From: WHSW01 sp963722175
GTDB taxonomy: Bacteria; Actinomycetota; Thermoleophilia; Solirubrobacterales; 70-9
DNA: 64,000 nt
NCBI GenBank assembly: GCA_963722175.1
Contig: CAVRKA010000003.1
Coordinates: forward strand, 434,001 to 498,000
Direction of reading: 5' to 3'
In this document: one piece after another, positions 24,873 to 32,489 of the stretch
Position numbering within the stretch: the first letter of the stretch is position 1
Layout of the letters: each line of letters starts with the position of its first letter
The notes under the pieces: model-generated
What the model was told of the DNA's origin: nothing
Database searches by the model: none
Seen by the model: the letters and a program-made list of their open reading frames with translations, nothing else
Translations under genes and position numbers: made by a program

Positions 24873-25270
24873 CTACTCCGACAGCCCGGCGGCTTCGAGG
24901 GCCTCGGCGCGGGTCCCGTACTCGTAGCAGTACGCGATTTTCCCGTTGCGCACTTTCCAGTGCGCATAGTCATGGTCCTCAACCTCGATCCCGCTCCCCC
25001 GACCTCGGCCCCATTCGCGGAGGACGGAGAACACATTCTCCCCGTTCCCCCTCAGCTCCTGGATCTCGAGGCCGTAAGTTCCCTCCTGAAATGTCTCGCG
25101 CCAGCGTTCGCGGCGCCTCCCGGCAGCATCCCGACCGACCAAGAGGGTTTGGTGCTCCTCCTGGGGATACCACTTGACCGCGGATCGAGCGTGTCGAGCC
25201 ACGTCTCGACGTCATTCACGAAGCTTTCGATGGTTCTGCGGACGACCGCGAGGTTTTCGTCCTCCGACAT
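24873..25270 (-). pseudogene. SnoaL-like (NTF2-fold) gene, frameshifted
   Basis: ATG 25270 begins MSEDENLAVVRRTIESF, the usual start of SnoaL-like proteins, and reads to WLDTLDPR near 25196. The rest (AVKWYPQEEHQTLLVGRDA ... HWKVRNGKIAYCYEYGTRAEALEAAGLSE) is in another frame down to 24873. One base is missing, or two are extra, near 25190-25200. Intact, it would be about 130 residues, the normal family length. SnoaL-like proteins are small cone-shaped alpha+beta barrels, often of unknown function. A second broken copy lies next to it. Confidence 0.72.
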
Positions 25271-25389
25271 CGCCCGCGCAGTATCCCGCTCGGCCCTCGG
25301 GGACGCCAGTACCAGGGCCGCCACCGATTCACAGATAAACGGGAGGGACTCGCTCTGCCGGTGATTGAGGTCGCGGCGTGACCGCGCAG

Positions 25390-25787
25390 CTACTCCGACA
25401 GCCCGGCGGCTTCGAGGGCTTCGGCCCAGGTCATGAACACCCGGATACGCTGAATCCTGCCATCCGCGACCTCGACCACCTGGGCCATTTCGCCCGGAAC
25501 GTCAACGCCGCTTTCGGCCCCACGGATGGTCAGCTCAAGCCGCAGTCCCACTGCATCACCCTGCGTTCTCACATCGACGGGGGTCAACTTCAGCTCGCCG
25601 ACGACCTTGGCCTGATCTGTCAGATGGGCAGCCACTGCATCCCGCCCCCGCACCACGGTCGAGTCGGAAGGTTCGGGGGGTCGTGGAACTCAATGTCCTC
25701 TGCCCAGAACTCCTTGGCCAACTCCGATCCGCCCTCGTTCCAGGCTTCGAAGCCCCGGCGAACGATCTCCACGTTCTCTTGTGACAT
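25390..25787 (-). pseudogene. SnoaL-like (NTF2-fold) gene, frameshifted
   Basis: ATG 25787 begins MSQENVEIVRRGFEAWNEGG and continues to HDPPNLP. The remainder (VVRGRDAVAAHLTDQAKVVG ... VADGRIQRIRVFMTWAEALEAAGLSE) is in another frame ending at 25390. Restoring one G near 25662 (CCGACTCGACC) would give a continuous protein of about 132 residues with normal family motifs. Paralogue of the gene at 24873-25270; both are broken at different places, so the damage is independent. Confidence 0.74.
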
Positions 25788-25913
25788 CGCCACCGCAGTA
25801 TCTCCCAAGAAAGTTGCGCCTTTCATGCGGAGCGCGACGTCTGCGCTCTCGTCCGAAGCGTCCCTATCGCGCTACCGCTGAGACGCGATCCCGCCGCCGC
25901 CTGACCGTCGACG

Positions 25914-27257
25914 TCAGCGTCCCTGGAGCGCCTCCATCTCGCGCCGGAGCGAGTCGAGCTCGCGCTGCTGCCGTCGCAGCGTGTTCCCTTGGCGGCGGTT
26001 CTCGGCGCGCAGCGCGGCGAGCTCGTCGTCGCTCGAGGCGCTCCGAGCGGCGGCGGTCGTCGTGGTCCCGAGCTGCCCGTTGGCGTTGACGACGACCGTC
26101 TTCTTCGTCCCCGGAGGCACGACGCCGTAGACGCCGGCGAGGTAGGCGGAGGTCTGGTCGCCAGTGGTGCCGATCCGGATCGCGCGGGACTCGCTCTTGA
26201 CGCCCTTGTTGCCGATCGCGATGTTGTAGCTGCCGCCGGTCCCGAGCCAACCGGCCAGGTATCCGACGCCGATGTTGTTGGCCCCCGTGGTCCTTAGGAG
26301 GGCGCGCCGGCCGAGGCCGGTGTTGTTGTTGCCGGTCTGCGATGCCAGCAGCGACTCGGAGCCCAGGCCGGTGTTGTTGCTGCCGGTCGTGTTGTTGAAC
26401 AGCGCCGTCCAGCCGATGCCGACGTTGTTGGAGCCGGTGGTGTTGCTGAGCATGGTGTTGCCGCCGGAGGCGACGTTGCCGCCGCCAGTCTTGTTTCCCA
26501 CCAGCGCCTGGTAGCCGGTGGCGACGTTGTACCCCCCGGTCGTGTTCGCAAGCAACGCGTTCGTACCCGACGCGGTGTTCTGGCTGCCGCTGGTGTTGTT
26601 CAACAGTGCCTGACGGCCGGTGGCCGTATTCGACGCTCCGTCCGTGTTGCTGCGCAGCGCTTGGTAGCCGCCCGCGAAGTTGTAGTTGCCCGTGCTGGCC
26701 CGCAGCGCGTCCAGCCCGATGGCCGTGTTCTGGAACCCGGTCGTGTTGCTGCGCAAGGACGAGGAGCCGACCGCCGTGTTCCCTAGGCCGGTCGTGTTGG
26801 CGAAGAGGGCGTGCTCGCCGATCGCGGTCATGCGATCCTGCACGTTGTTCTGGAGCGCGATCGAGCCGATCGCGGTGTTTCCGTCAACGGTCGTGATATC
26901 GGCCAGGGTGTTCTCGCCGTAGGCCACGTTCCCGTCGCCCGTCGTCACCACCCTCAGTGCGTTGAAGCCGACACCGATGTTGTGATTGCCGCTCGTGAGG
27001 GAGGACATCATGTTCTGTCCGACGGCGATGTTGCCCGCGCCGAACGTCAGCGAACCGAACGGGAACGGGTCGGCCGCCACGTTGTTGACGTCGTTGTAGA
27101 AGACGCTCGTCGTCGCTGCCTGCGCCGTCGCGGCGCCCCACCCCGATGCGAGCGCCATCACAGCCGCCGCGACCCCGATCCATGCCCGTCGGCGAGGCCG
27201 CGTCGCGACCGGCTCTCCCGTCCGCGTGTCGCTCGAGCGACGACCAGTGAGGCGCAT
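25914..27257 (-). CDS. Secreted YadA/Hep_Hag-like head-repeat surface protein (paralogue 2)
   Basis: 447 residues from ATG 27257, with AAGGAGGG upstream. Signal or anchor segment at residues 25-48 (IGVAAAVMALASGWGAATAQA). Residues 60-360 are about 18 head repeats (NTTGSNNVGIGWTALFN type). Then comes a conserved junction (RAIRIGTTGDQTSAYLAGVYG) and a C-terminal coiled coil (LRAENRRQGNTLRRQQRELDSLRREMEAL). Closely parallels 1696-3015 in design, and the leaders of both genes share CTCGTTCC, GCAAGCCACCC and ATCCCA blocks (plus-strand reading), suggesting common regulation. No membrane barrel or sortase signal. Likely an extracellular trimer. Confidence 0.8.
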   Translation of the reverse strand: MRLTGRRSSDTRTGEPVATRPRRRAWIGVAAAVMALASGWGAATAQAATTSVFYNDVNNVAADPFPFGSLTFGAGNIAVGQNMMSSLTSGNHNIGVGFNALRVVTTGDGNVAYGENTLADITTVDGNTAIGSIALQNNVQDRMTAIGEHALFANTTGLGNTAVGSSSLRSNTTGFQNTAIGLDALRASTGNYNFAGGYQALRSNTDGASNTATGRQALLNNTSGSQNTASGTNALLANTTGGYNVATGYQALVGNKTGGGNVASGGNTMLSNTTGSNNVGIGWTALFNNTTGSNNTGLGSESLLASQTGNNNTGLGRRALLRTTGANNIGVGYLAGWLGTGGSYNIAIGNKGVKSESRAIRIGTTGDQTSAYLAGVYGVVPPGTKKTVVVNANGQLGTTTTAAARSASSDDELAALRAENRRQGNTLRRQQRELDSLRREMEALQGR

Positions 27258-27314
27258 CTCGTTCCCTCCTTGGATTGCAAGCCACCCCGACTATCCCACA
27301 CCGCGCCCGGCCGT

Positions 27315-27524
27315 GTGCACGATGGAACCAAAGACGGAGCGACCGTCATCGGCGGCGGTGGACCGGACACGTTCTTCGGGTACAAGGACGTTGATGACGT
27401 CTTCGTTGCGACAGATGGCGAGCGCGATAAGTCGATTGCGTGCGGGAAGGGCGAGGACATTGCGAAGATCGACCGGGTTGACCCGAAGCCCACGGGCTGT
27501 GAGGAAGTCAAGGTCCGAAAGTAA
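27315..27524 (+). pseudogene. C-terminal fragment of a calcium-binding repeat protein
   Basis: From GTG 27315 about 69 codons: GGGGPDTFFGYKDVDDVF, DGERDKSIACGKGEDIAKID, ending PTGCEEVKVRK. This is the usual end of Thermoleophilia RTX-like proteins (a Cys pair within Asp/Gly repeats). There is no signal peptide and no upstream repeats, and codon use is less GC-biased than in neighbours. A truncated relic, or the small remainder of a gene broken by an insertion beside the tRNA. Confidence 0.5.
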
Positions 27525-27746
27525 CCCGGGTTGCCGTCAGTCGTCGCCACGGCGCCCTCATCGCGTCGTCGTGACCTCACGGCCGTTTGCCTCCCCCCGC
27601 CCCAGCCGCTCGTCTAGCTCGCCCGCGAGGAACAGCAAACCGAGAGCCGTCCTTTCGGTGCGGTCACTTCCGGCTGCGTGCCCCGCGGAGTGCCCCGCGG
27701 AGCCCTTTTTTGACGAAAACCCGCTTGTCTATGCGGGTTTCAGAGG

Positions 27747-27819
27747 CACCGCTACCGGGATTCGAACCCGGGTTTCCGCCGTGAGAGGGCGGCGTCCTAG
27801 TCCCCTAGACGATAGCGGC
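27747..27819 (-). tRNA. tRNA-Glu (anticodon CTC)
   Basis: 73-nt cloverleaf: acceptor GCCGCTA/TAGCGGT (G1-U72 as is common in tRNA-Glu), anticodon stem CCGCC/GGCGG with loop CTCTCAC (anticodon CTC), and T arm with GTTCGAATC. The 3' CCA is not encoded. Two partial copies of its 3' end lie to the left (21135 and 3209). Confidence 0.96.
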
Positions 27820-27929
27820 GCGAGGTGGCCAGTCTAGCGGCCCGAATTGCGGCGGCCGGGCAGCGCGCGACGTCTCTTCCGGCGGTCTTTTTTGTCTCCG
27901 AGCCATGCCATTTCCGCGCTCGATCGCGC

Positions 27930-27962
27930 GATAAGCGTTTGATAAGCGGCGGCTCGTACGGT
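27930..27962 (+). promoter_or_regulatory. SARP-type box and leaderless promoter of RTX gene 1
   Basis: GATAAGCGTTTGATAAGCG: two 8-bp repeats 11 bp apart (27930-27937 and 27941-27948). After exactly 8 bp comes TACGGT (27957-27962), and after 7 more the GTG start at 27970. Direct repeats at 11-bp period with the last one 8 bp before the -10 box match the layout established for SARP activators. Confidence 0.78.
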
Positions 27963-27969
27963 CGGCAGC

Positions 27970-30192
27970 GTGCTGAGTATCAGGCTTCCCTCCGTGGCAC
28001 ACAGCGTCGTCCTCGCCGCCGTCATCATCGCCGGCTGGTTCGCGCTGACGGCGGCCCCGGCATCCGCGGCCTCGATCGCCCAGAACGCTTCGGGCTGCAA
28101 CCCCGGGCCGTGCACCGACAGCAACCTGCTCTACGTAGGCGGCAACACGGAGAACAACAACGTCCAGGTCAGCCAGAGCGGCGGCACCTACACGTTCCTG
28201 GAGATGGGGCCCGGCGCCACGATCACCGGCGTGTATTCGATCTGCACCCTGGTGACGTCGACCCAGGCGACCTGCCCGACCACGATGCCGGACGGCCGGC
28301 CCCTCGACGTCGACGCCCAGCTCAACGGCGGTGACGACCAGATCGACATGAGGACGCATCGCCCGTCGCGAATCGAGGGCGGAACGGGATCGGACCTGAT
28401 CAAGGGCAGCAGCGCCAATGACGAGATCACCGGCGATCCGCTCTTCGGGAGCTCCGGCCCGTTCGGTGCCGACTTCATCGACGGCCGGGGCGGCGCGGAC
28501 TTCATGGCCGGCGGTGGCGCCACCAACGACACCATCTCGTACTCGTCGCGGTCGACGCCGGTCACCGTGTCGCTCGACGACTTCGCCAACGACGGGGGCT
28601 CCGGCGAGGGCGACAACGCCCGGGCTGACGTCGAGATCGTCCGCGCCACCGACGCCGGCGACACGCTGACCGGGAACAACGGCGCGAACACGCTGGTCGG
28701 GCTCGGCGGGTTCGATGTCCTGACCGGCCTCGACGGACCGGACACGCTCGAGGGCGGCGACACGAACGACCACCTGGAGGGCGGATTCGGGACCGACTCC
28801 CTGCTCGGAGGCGGGGGCGGCGACACGATGCTCGGCGGCTTCGACGCCGACTACCTCGACGGCGGGCCCGAGGACGATCACATGATCGGAGGCTTCGGAG
28901 CCGACGACATGTACGGCGGCGCCGGCGGCGCCGATGACGTCGACTACGCGGGCTCCTCGGCGGTGGCGCCGCTCACGGTCACCGCCCACGACGATGCGCC
29001 CAACGACGGCTCTGCCGGCGAGTTCGACAACGTCCACTCGGATGTCGAGCGAATCCTTGGCGGGCCGGCCAACGACAGGCTCGAGGTCAGCTTCAACGGC
29101 GGCGAGGCCTGGGGCCGCGACGGAAACGACACCCTGCTCGGCCACAACCCGGACGACAGGCTCGAGGGCGAGAACGGCGACGACACCCTCGACGGGCGCT
29201 GGGGCGCCGACGTCATGAACGGGGGCGCCGGGACCGACACCGTCGACTACACCGACCACTGGTACGTCGACGAATTCGGGTCCTACGGCGTCGTGAGCAA
29301 TCCGAACGGGAGCGCCGACGACGGCAATATCTGGATCGACTACGGCGCGACCGGGACCCGCGACAACGTCGGCGCCGACATCGAGCACGTGATCGGCTCG
29401 AACGGGCCCGACGGCCTGGTCGGCACCATCGACGCCAACCGGCTGATGGGCCGCGCCGGAGCCGACTCGCTCGACGGGGCCGCGTCGAACGACGTCCTGC
29501 TCGGCGGCGGCGAGAACGACTACCTCCGCGGCGACGCCGGCGACGACACGCTCGACGGCGCGGGGGGCGCCGACGTGATGGACGGCGGCGGCGACGTGGA
29601 CATCGCGACCTACGCGTCGCGGACGGCCGACCTCGTCGTTCGCCTCGACGACGTCGCCAACGACGGCGAGACGGCGATCAACGAGGGCGACAACGTCACG
29701 ATGACGACCGAGAACGTTCGCGGCGGCCAGGGCGCCGACCTGCTGGTCGGCAGCAGCCTCGCGAACGAGCTCTTCGGCGAGGGCGGGGACGACACCCTCT
29801 CCGGCCGGCTCGGCGCCGACACGGTCAACGGCCAGGGCGGGGTCGACACGATGAGCTACTCGGATCGGACCACGCCCGTGGCCGTGAACATCGACGGCAG
29901 GCGCAACGACGGCGCCGATCCGAACGGGAGCGGATCGTCCACCGCGACCGAGGAGGGCGATCTGGACCTCAACATGGAGAACGCCACCGGCGGGTCCGAC
30001 AACGACATCCTGCGGGCGGTGACCGCTAACGGCGTTGCGAACCTGCTCCGCGGCCTCGACGGCGACGACACGCTCTTCAGCCGCGAGGGGACCTCGACCA
30101 TCGACACGCTGCAGTGCGGGCCGGGGGCCGGCGACGGCTTCCGGATGGACCCCAGCGACGTGCAGGTCGGATGCGAGGTCGCGCTCCCTTGA
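27970..30192 (+). CDS. Secreted RTX-type calcium-binding repeat protein 1
   Basis: 740 residues from GTG 27970, apparently leaderless. Signal peptide at residues 1-35 (ending ASAAS). A short beta domain follows (SNLLYVGGNTENNNVQVSQ, with Cys pairs), then about 25 blocks of hemolysin-type GGxGxDxL/N nonapeptides interrupted by inserts of the form YSSRSTPVTVSLDDFANDG...EGDNV. The end has TLQCGPGAGDGFRMD...VGCEV. Such proteins fold as calcium-dependent beta-rolls outside the cell. Its promoter carries the SARP-type box. The stop overlaps the second copy's possible TTG start. No enzyme domain seen. Confidence 0.85.
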   Translation: MLSIRLPSVAHSVVLAAVIIAGWFALTAAPASAASIAQNASGCNPGPCTDSNLLYVGGNTENNNVQVSQSGGTYTFLEMGPGATITGVYSICTLVTSTQATCPTTMPDGRPLDVDAQLNGGDDQIDMRTHRPSRIEGGTGSDLIKGSSANDEITGDPLFGSSGPFGADFIDGRGGADFMAGGGATNDTISYSSRSTPVTVSLDDFANDGGSGEGDNARADVEIVRATDAGDTLTGNNGANTLVGLGGFDVLTGLDGPDTLEGGDTNDHLEGGFGTDSLLGGGGGDTMLGGFDADYLDGGPEDDHMIGGFGADDMYGGAGGADDVDYAGSSAVAPLTVTAHDDAPNDGSAGEFDNVHSDVERILGGPANDRLEVSFNGGEAWGRDGNDTLLGHNPDDRLEGENGDDTLDGRWGADVMNGGAGTDTVDYTDHWYVDEFGSYGVVSNPNGSADDGNIWIDYGATGTRDNVGADIEHVIGSNGPDGLVGTIDANRLMGRAGADSLDGAASNDVLLGGGENDYLRGDAGDDTLDGAGGADVMDGGGDVDIATYASRTADLVVRLDDVANDGETAINEGDNVTMTTENVRGGQGADLLVGSSLANELFGEGGDDTLSGRLGADTVNGQGGVDTMSYSDRTTPVAVNIDGRRNDGADPNGSGSSTATEEGDLDLNMENATGGSDNDILRAVTANGVANLLRGLDGDDTLFSREGTSTIDTLQCGPGAGDGFRMDPSDVQVGCEVALP

Positions 30193-32057
30193 CCGGCAAG
30201 CTGGAGGTTTCGCTACTCGCCGTCGTCGTCGCCGGCTGGGTCGCGCTGACGGCGGCCCCGGCATCCGCGGCCTCGATCGCCCAGAACGCTTCGGGCTGCA
30301 ACCCCGGGCCGTGCACCGACAGCAACCTGCTCTACGTAGGCGGCAACACGGAGAACAACAACGTCCAGGTCAGCCAGAGCGGCGGCACCTACACGTTCCT
30401 GGAGATGGGGCCCGGCGCCACGATCACCGGCGTGTATTCGATCTGCACCCTGGTGACGTCGACCCAGGCGACCTGCCCGACCACGATGCCGGACGGCCGG
30501 CCCCTCGACGTCGACGCCCAGCTCAACGGCGGTGACGACCAGATCGACATGAGGACGCATCGCCCGTCGCGAATCGAGGGCGGAACGGGATCGGACCTGA
30601 TCAAGGGCAGCAGCGCCAATGACGAGATCACCGGCGATCCGCTCTTCGGGAGCTCCGGCCCGTTCGGTGCCGACTTCATCGACGGCCGGGGCGGCGCGGA
30701 CTTCATGGCCGGCGGTGGCGCCACCAACGACACCATCTCGTACTCGTCGCGGTCGACGCCGGTCACCGTGTCGCTCGACGACTTCGCCAACGACGGGGGC
30801 TCCGGCGAGGGCGACAACGCCCGGGCTGACGTCGAGATCGTCCGCGCCACCGACGCCGGCGACACGCTGACCGGGAACAACGGCGCGAACACGCTGGTCG
30901 GGCTCGGCGGGTTCGATGTCCTGACCGGCCTCGACGGACCGGACACGCTCGAGGGCGGCGACACGAACGACCGCCTGGAGGGCGGATTCGGGACCGACTC
31001 CCTGCTCGGAGGCGGGGGCGGCGACACGATGCTCGGCGGCTTCGACGCCGACTACCTCGACGGCGGGCCCGAGGACGATCACATGATCGGAGGCTTCGGA
31101 GCCGACGACATGTACGGCGGCGCCGGCGGCGCCGATGACGTCGACTACGCGGGCTCCTCGGCGGTGGCGCCGCTCACGGTCACCGCCCACGACGATGCGC
31201 CCAACGACGGCTCTGCCGGCGAGTTCGACAACGTCCACTCGGATGTCGAGCGAATCCTTGGCGGGCCGGCCAACGACAGGCTCGAGGTCAGCTTCAACGG
31301 CGGCGAGGCCTGGGGCCGCGACGGAAACGACACCCTGCTCGGCCACAACCCGGACGACAGGCTCGAGGGCGAGAACGGCGACGACACCCTCGACGGGCGC
31401 TGGGGCGCCGACGTTATGAACGGGGGCGCCGGGACCGACACCGTCGACTACACCGACCACTGGTACGTCGACGAATTCGGGTCCTACGGCGTCGTGAGCA
31501 ATCCGAACGGGAGCGCCGACGACGGCAATATCTGGATCGACTACGGCGCGACCGGGACCCGCGACAACGTCGGCGCCGACATCGAGCACGTGATCGGCTC
31601 GAACGGGCCCGACGGCCTGGTCGGCACCATCGACGCCAACCGGCTGATGGGCCGCGCCGGAGCCGACTCGCTCGACGGGGCCGCGTCGAACGACGTCCTG
31701 CTCGGCGGCGGCGAGAACGACTACCTCCGCGGCGACGCCGGCGACGACACGCTCGACGGCGCGGGGGGCGCCGACGTGATGGACGGCGGCGGCGGCGTGG
31801 ACATCGCGACCTACGCGTCGCGGACGGCCGACCTCGTCGTTCGCCTCGACGACGTCGCCAACGACGGCGAGACGGCGATCAACGAGGGCGACAACGTCAC
31901 AATGACGACCGAGAACGTTCGCGGCGGCCAGGGCGCCGACCTGCTGGTCGGCAGCAGCCTCGCGAACGAGCTCTTCGGCGAGGGCGGGGACGACACCCTC
32001 TCCGGCCGGCTCGGCGCCGACACGGTCAACGGCCAGGGCGGGGTCGACACGATGAGC
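28041..32057 (+). repeat. Tandem near-identical duplication (period 2201 bp)
   Basis: 28041-29856 and 30242-32057 align without gaps. By eye I find only four substitutions (His/Arg codon near 28774, silent T near 29219, Asp/Gly near 29592, silent A near 29702), whereas both flanks (signal-peptide region and last 330 bp) differ at many positions. This points to recent duplication or ongoing gene conversion of the interior. Confidence 0.88.
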
Positions 32058-32405
32058 TACTCGGATCGGACGACGTCCGTGGCCGTGAATCTGGACGACA
32101 GGCGCAACGACGGCTCCGATCCGAACCGGAGCGGATCGTCCACCGCAGCCGAGGAGGGCGATCTGGATCTCAACATGGAGAACGCCACCGGCGGGTCCGA
32201 CAACGACATCCTGCGGGCGGTAGCCGCCGATCGCGTTGCGAACCTGCTCCGCGGGCTCGACGGCGACGACACGCTCATCAGCCGCGACGGGAGACCTCAC
32301 CATCGACACGCTGCTGTGCGGACCGGGGACCGGCGACGGCTTCCGGATGGACCCAAGCGACGTGCAGGTCGGATGCGAGCTCGCCCTCTGACTGCCGGGC
32401 AGTAG
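30171..32405 (+). CDS. Secreted RTX-type calcium-binding repeat protein 2 (C-terminus out of frame)
   Basis: About 744 residues from ATG 30171; TTG 30189, overlapping the first copy's stop as TTGA, is an alternative. Signal peptide (VSLLAVVVAGWVALTAAPASA), then the same domain plan as copy 1. The frame breaks near 32290: the read end (GRPHHRHAAVRTGDRR...) is nonsense, while the +1 frame continues the family ending (ALCGPGTGDGFRMD, QVGCELAL) to TGA 32391. One extra base (GGGAGACC against GGGGACC-like text in copy 1) explains this. It has no SARP box of its own and is probably co-transcribed with copy 1. Confidence 0.82.
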   Translation: MRGRAPLTGKLEVSLLAVVVAGWVALTAAPASAASIAQNASGCNPGPCTDSNLLYVGGNTENNNVQVSQSGGTYTFLEMGPGATITGVYSICTLVTSTQATCPTTMPDGRPLDVDAQLNGGDDQIDMRTHRPSRIEGGTGSDLIKGSSANDEITGDPLFGSSGPFGADFIDGRGGADFMAGGGATNDTISYSSRSTPVTVSLDDFANDGGSGEGDNARADVEIVRATDAGDTLTGNNGANTLVGLGGFDVLTGLDGPDTLEGGDTNDRLEGGFGTDSLLGGGGGDTMLGGFDADYLDGGPEDDHMIGGFGADDMYGGAGGADDVDYAGSSAVAPLTVTAHDDAPNDGSAGEFDNVHSDVERILGGPANDRLEVSFNGGEAWGRDGNDTLLGHNPDDRLEGENGDDTLDGRWGADVMNGGAGTDTVDYTDHWYVDEFGSYGVVSNPNGSADDGNIWIDYGATGTRDNVGADIEHVIGSNGPDGLVGTIDANRLMGRAGADSLDGAASNDVLLGGGENDYLRGDAGDDTLDGAGGADVMDGGGGVDIATYASRTADLVVRLDDVANDGETAINEGDNVTMTTENVRGGQGADLLVGSSLANELFGEGGDDTLSGRLGADTVNGQGGVDTMSYSDRTTSVAVNLDDRRNDGSDPNRSGSSTAAEEGDLDLNMENATGGSDNDILRAVAADRVANLLRGLDGDDTLISRDGRPHHRHAAVRTGDRRRLPDGPKRRAGRMRARPLTAGQ

Positions 32406-32434
32406 GCACCACCCCGGACAGACGGCCACGTTGC

Positions 32435-32462
32435 TTGCGGGACTGGCGACGGCGCGTATGAT
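32435..32462 (+). promoter_or_regulatory. Promoter of the SARP regulator gene
   Basis: TTGCGG (32435-32440), 16-bp spacer, TATGAT (32457-32462), 27 bp before ATG 32490. There is no GATAAGCG box here, so no sign of autoactivation. Confidence 0.5.
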
Positions 32463-32489
32463 CGGAGGACGCCTCGAACGCACACAGCC

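Noticed and set aside
30190..30245. A second SARP box before RTX copy 2
   Set aside because: No GATAAGCG-like repeats here; the region between copies is only the overlap of stop and start codons.
28400..32000. Repetitive DNA suggestive of a CRISPR or satellite array
   Set aside because: The periodicity is that of codons for calcium-binding nonapeptides inside open frames; no constant repeat with variable spacers.
27805..32483. Very long minus-strand open frames opposite the RTX genes
   Set aside because: Antisense of GGxGxD repeat DNA stays open by codon bias; composition (VVGAPVRIAHDAVG type) fits no family, and the plus-strand proteins have signal peptides and clear repeats.
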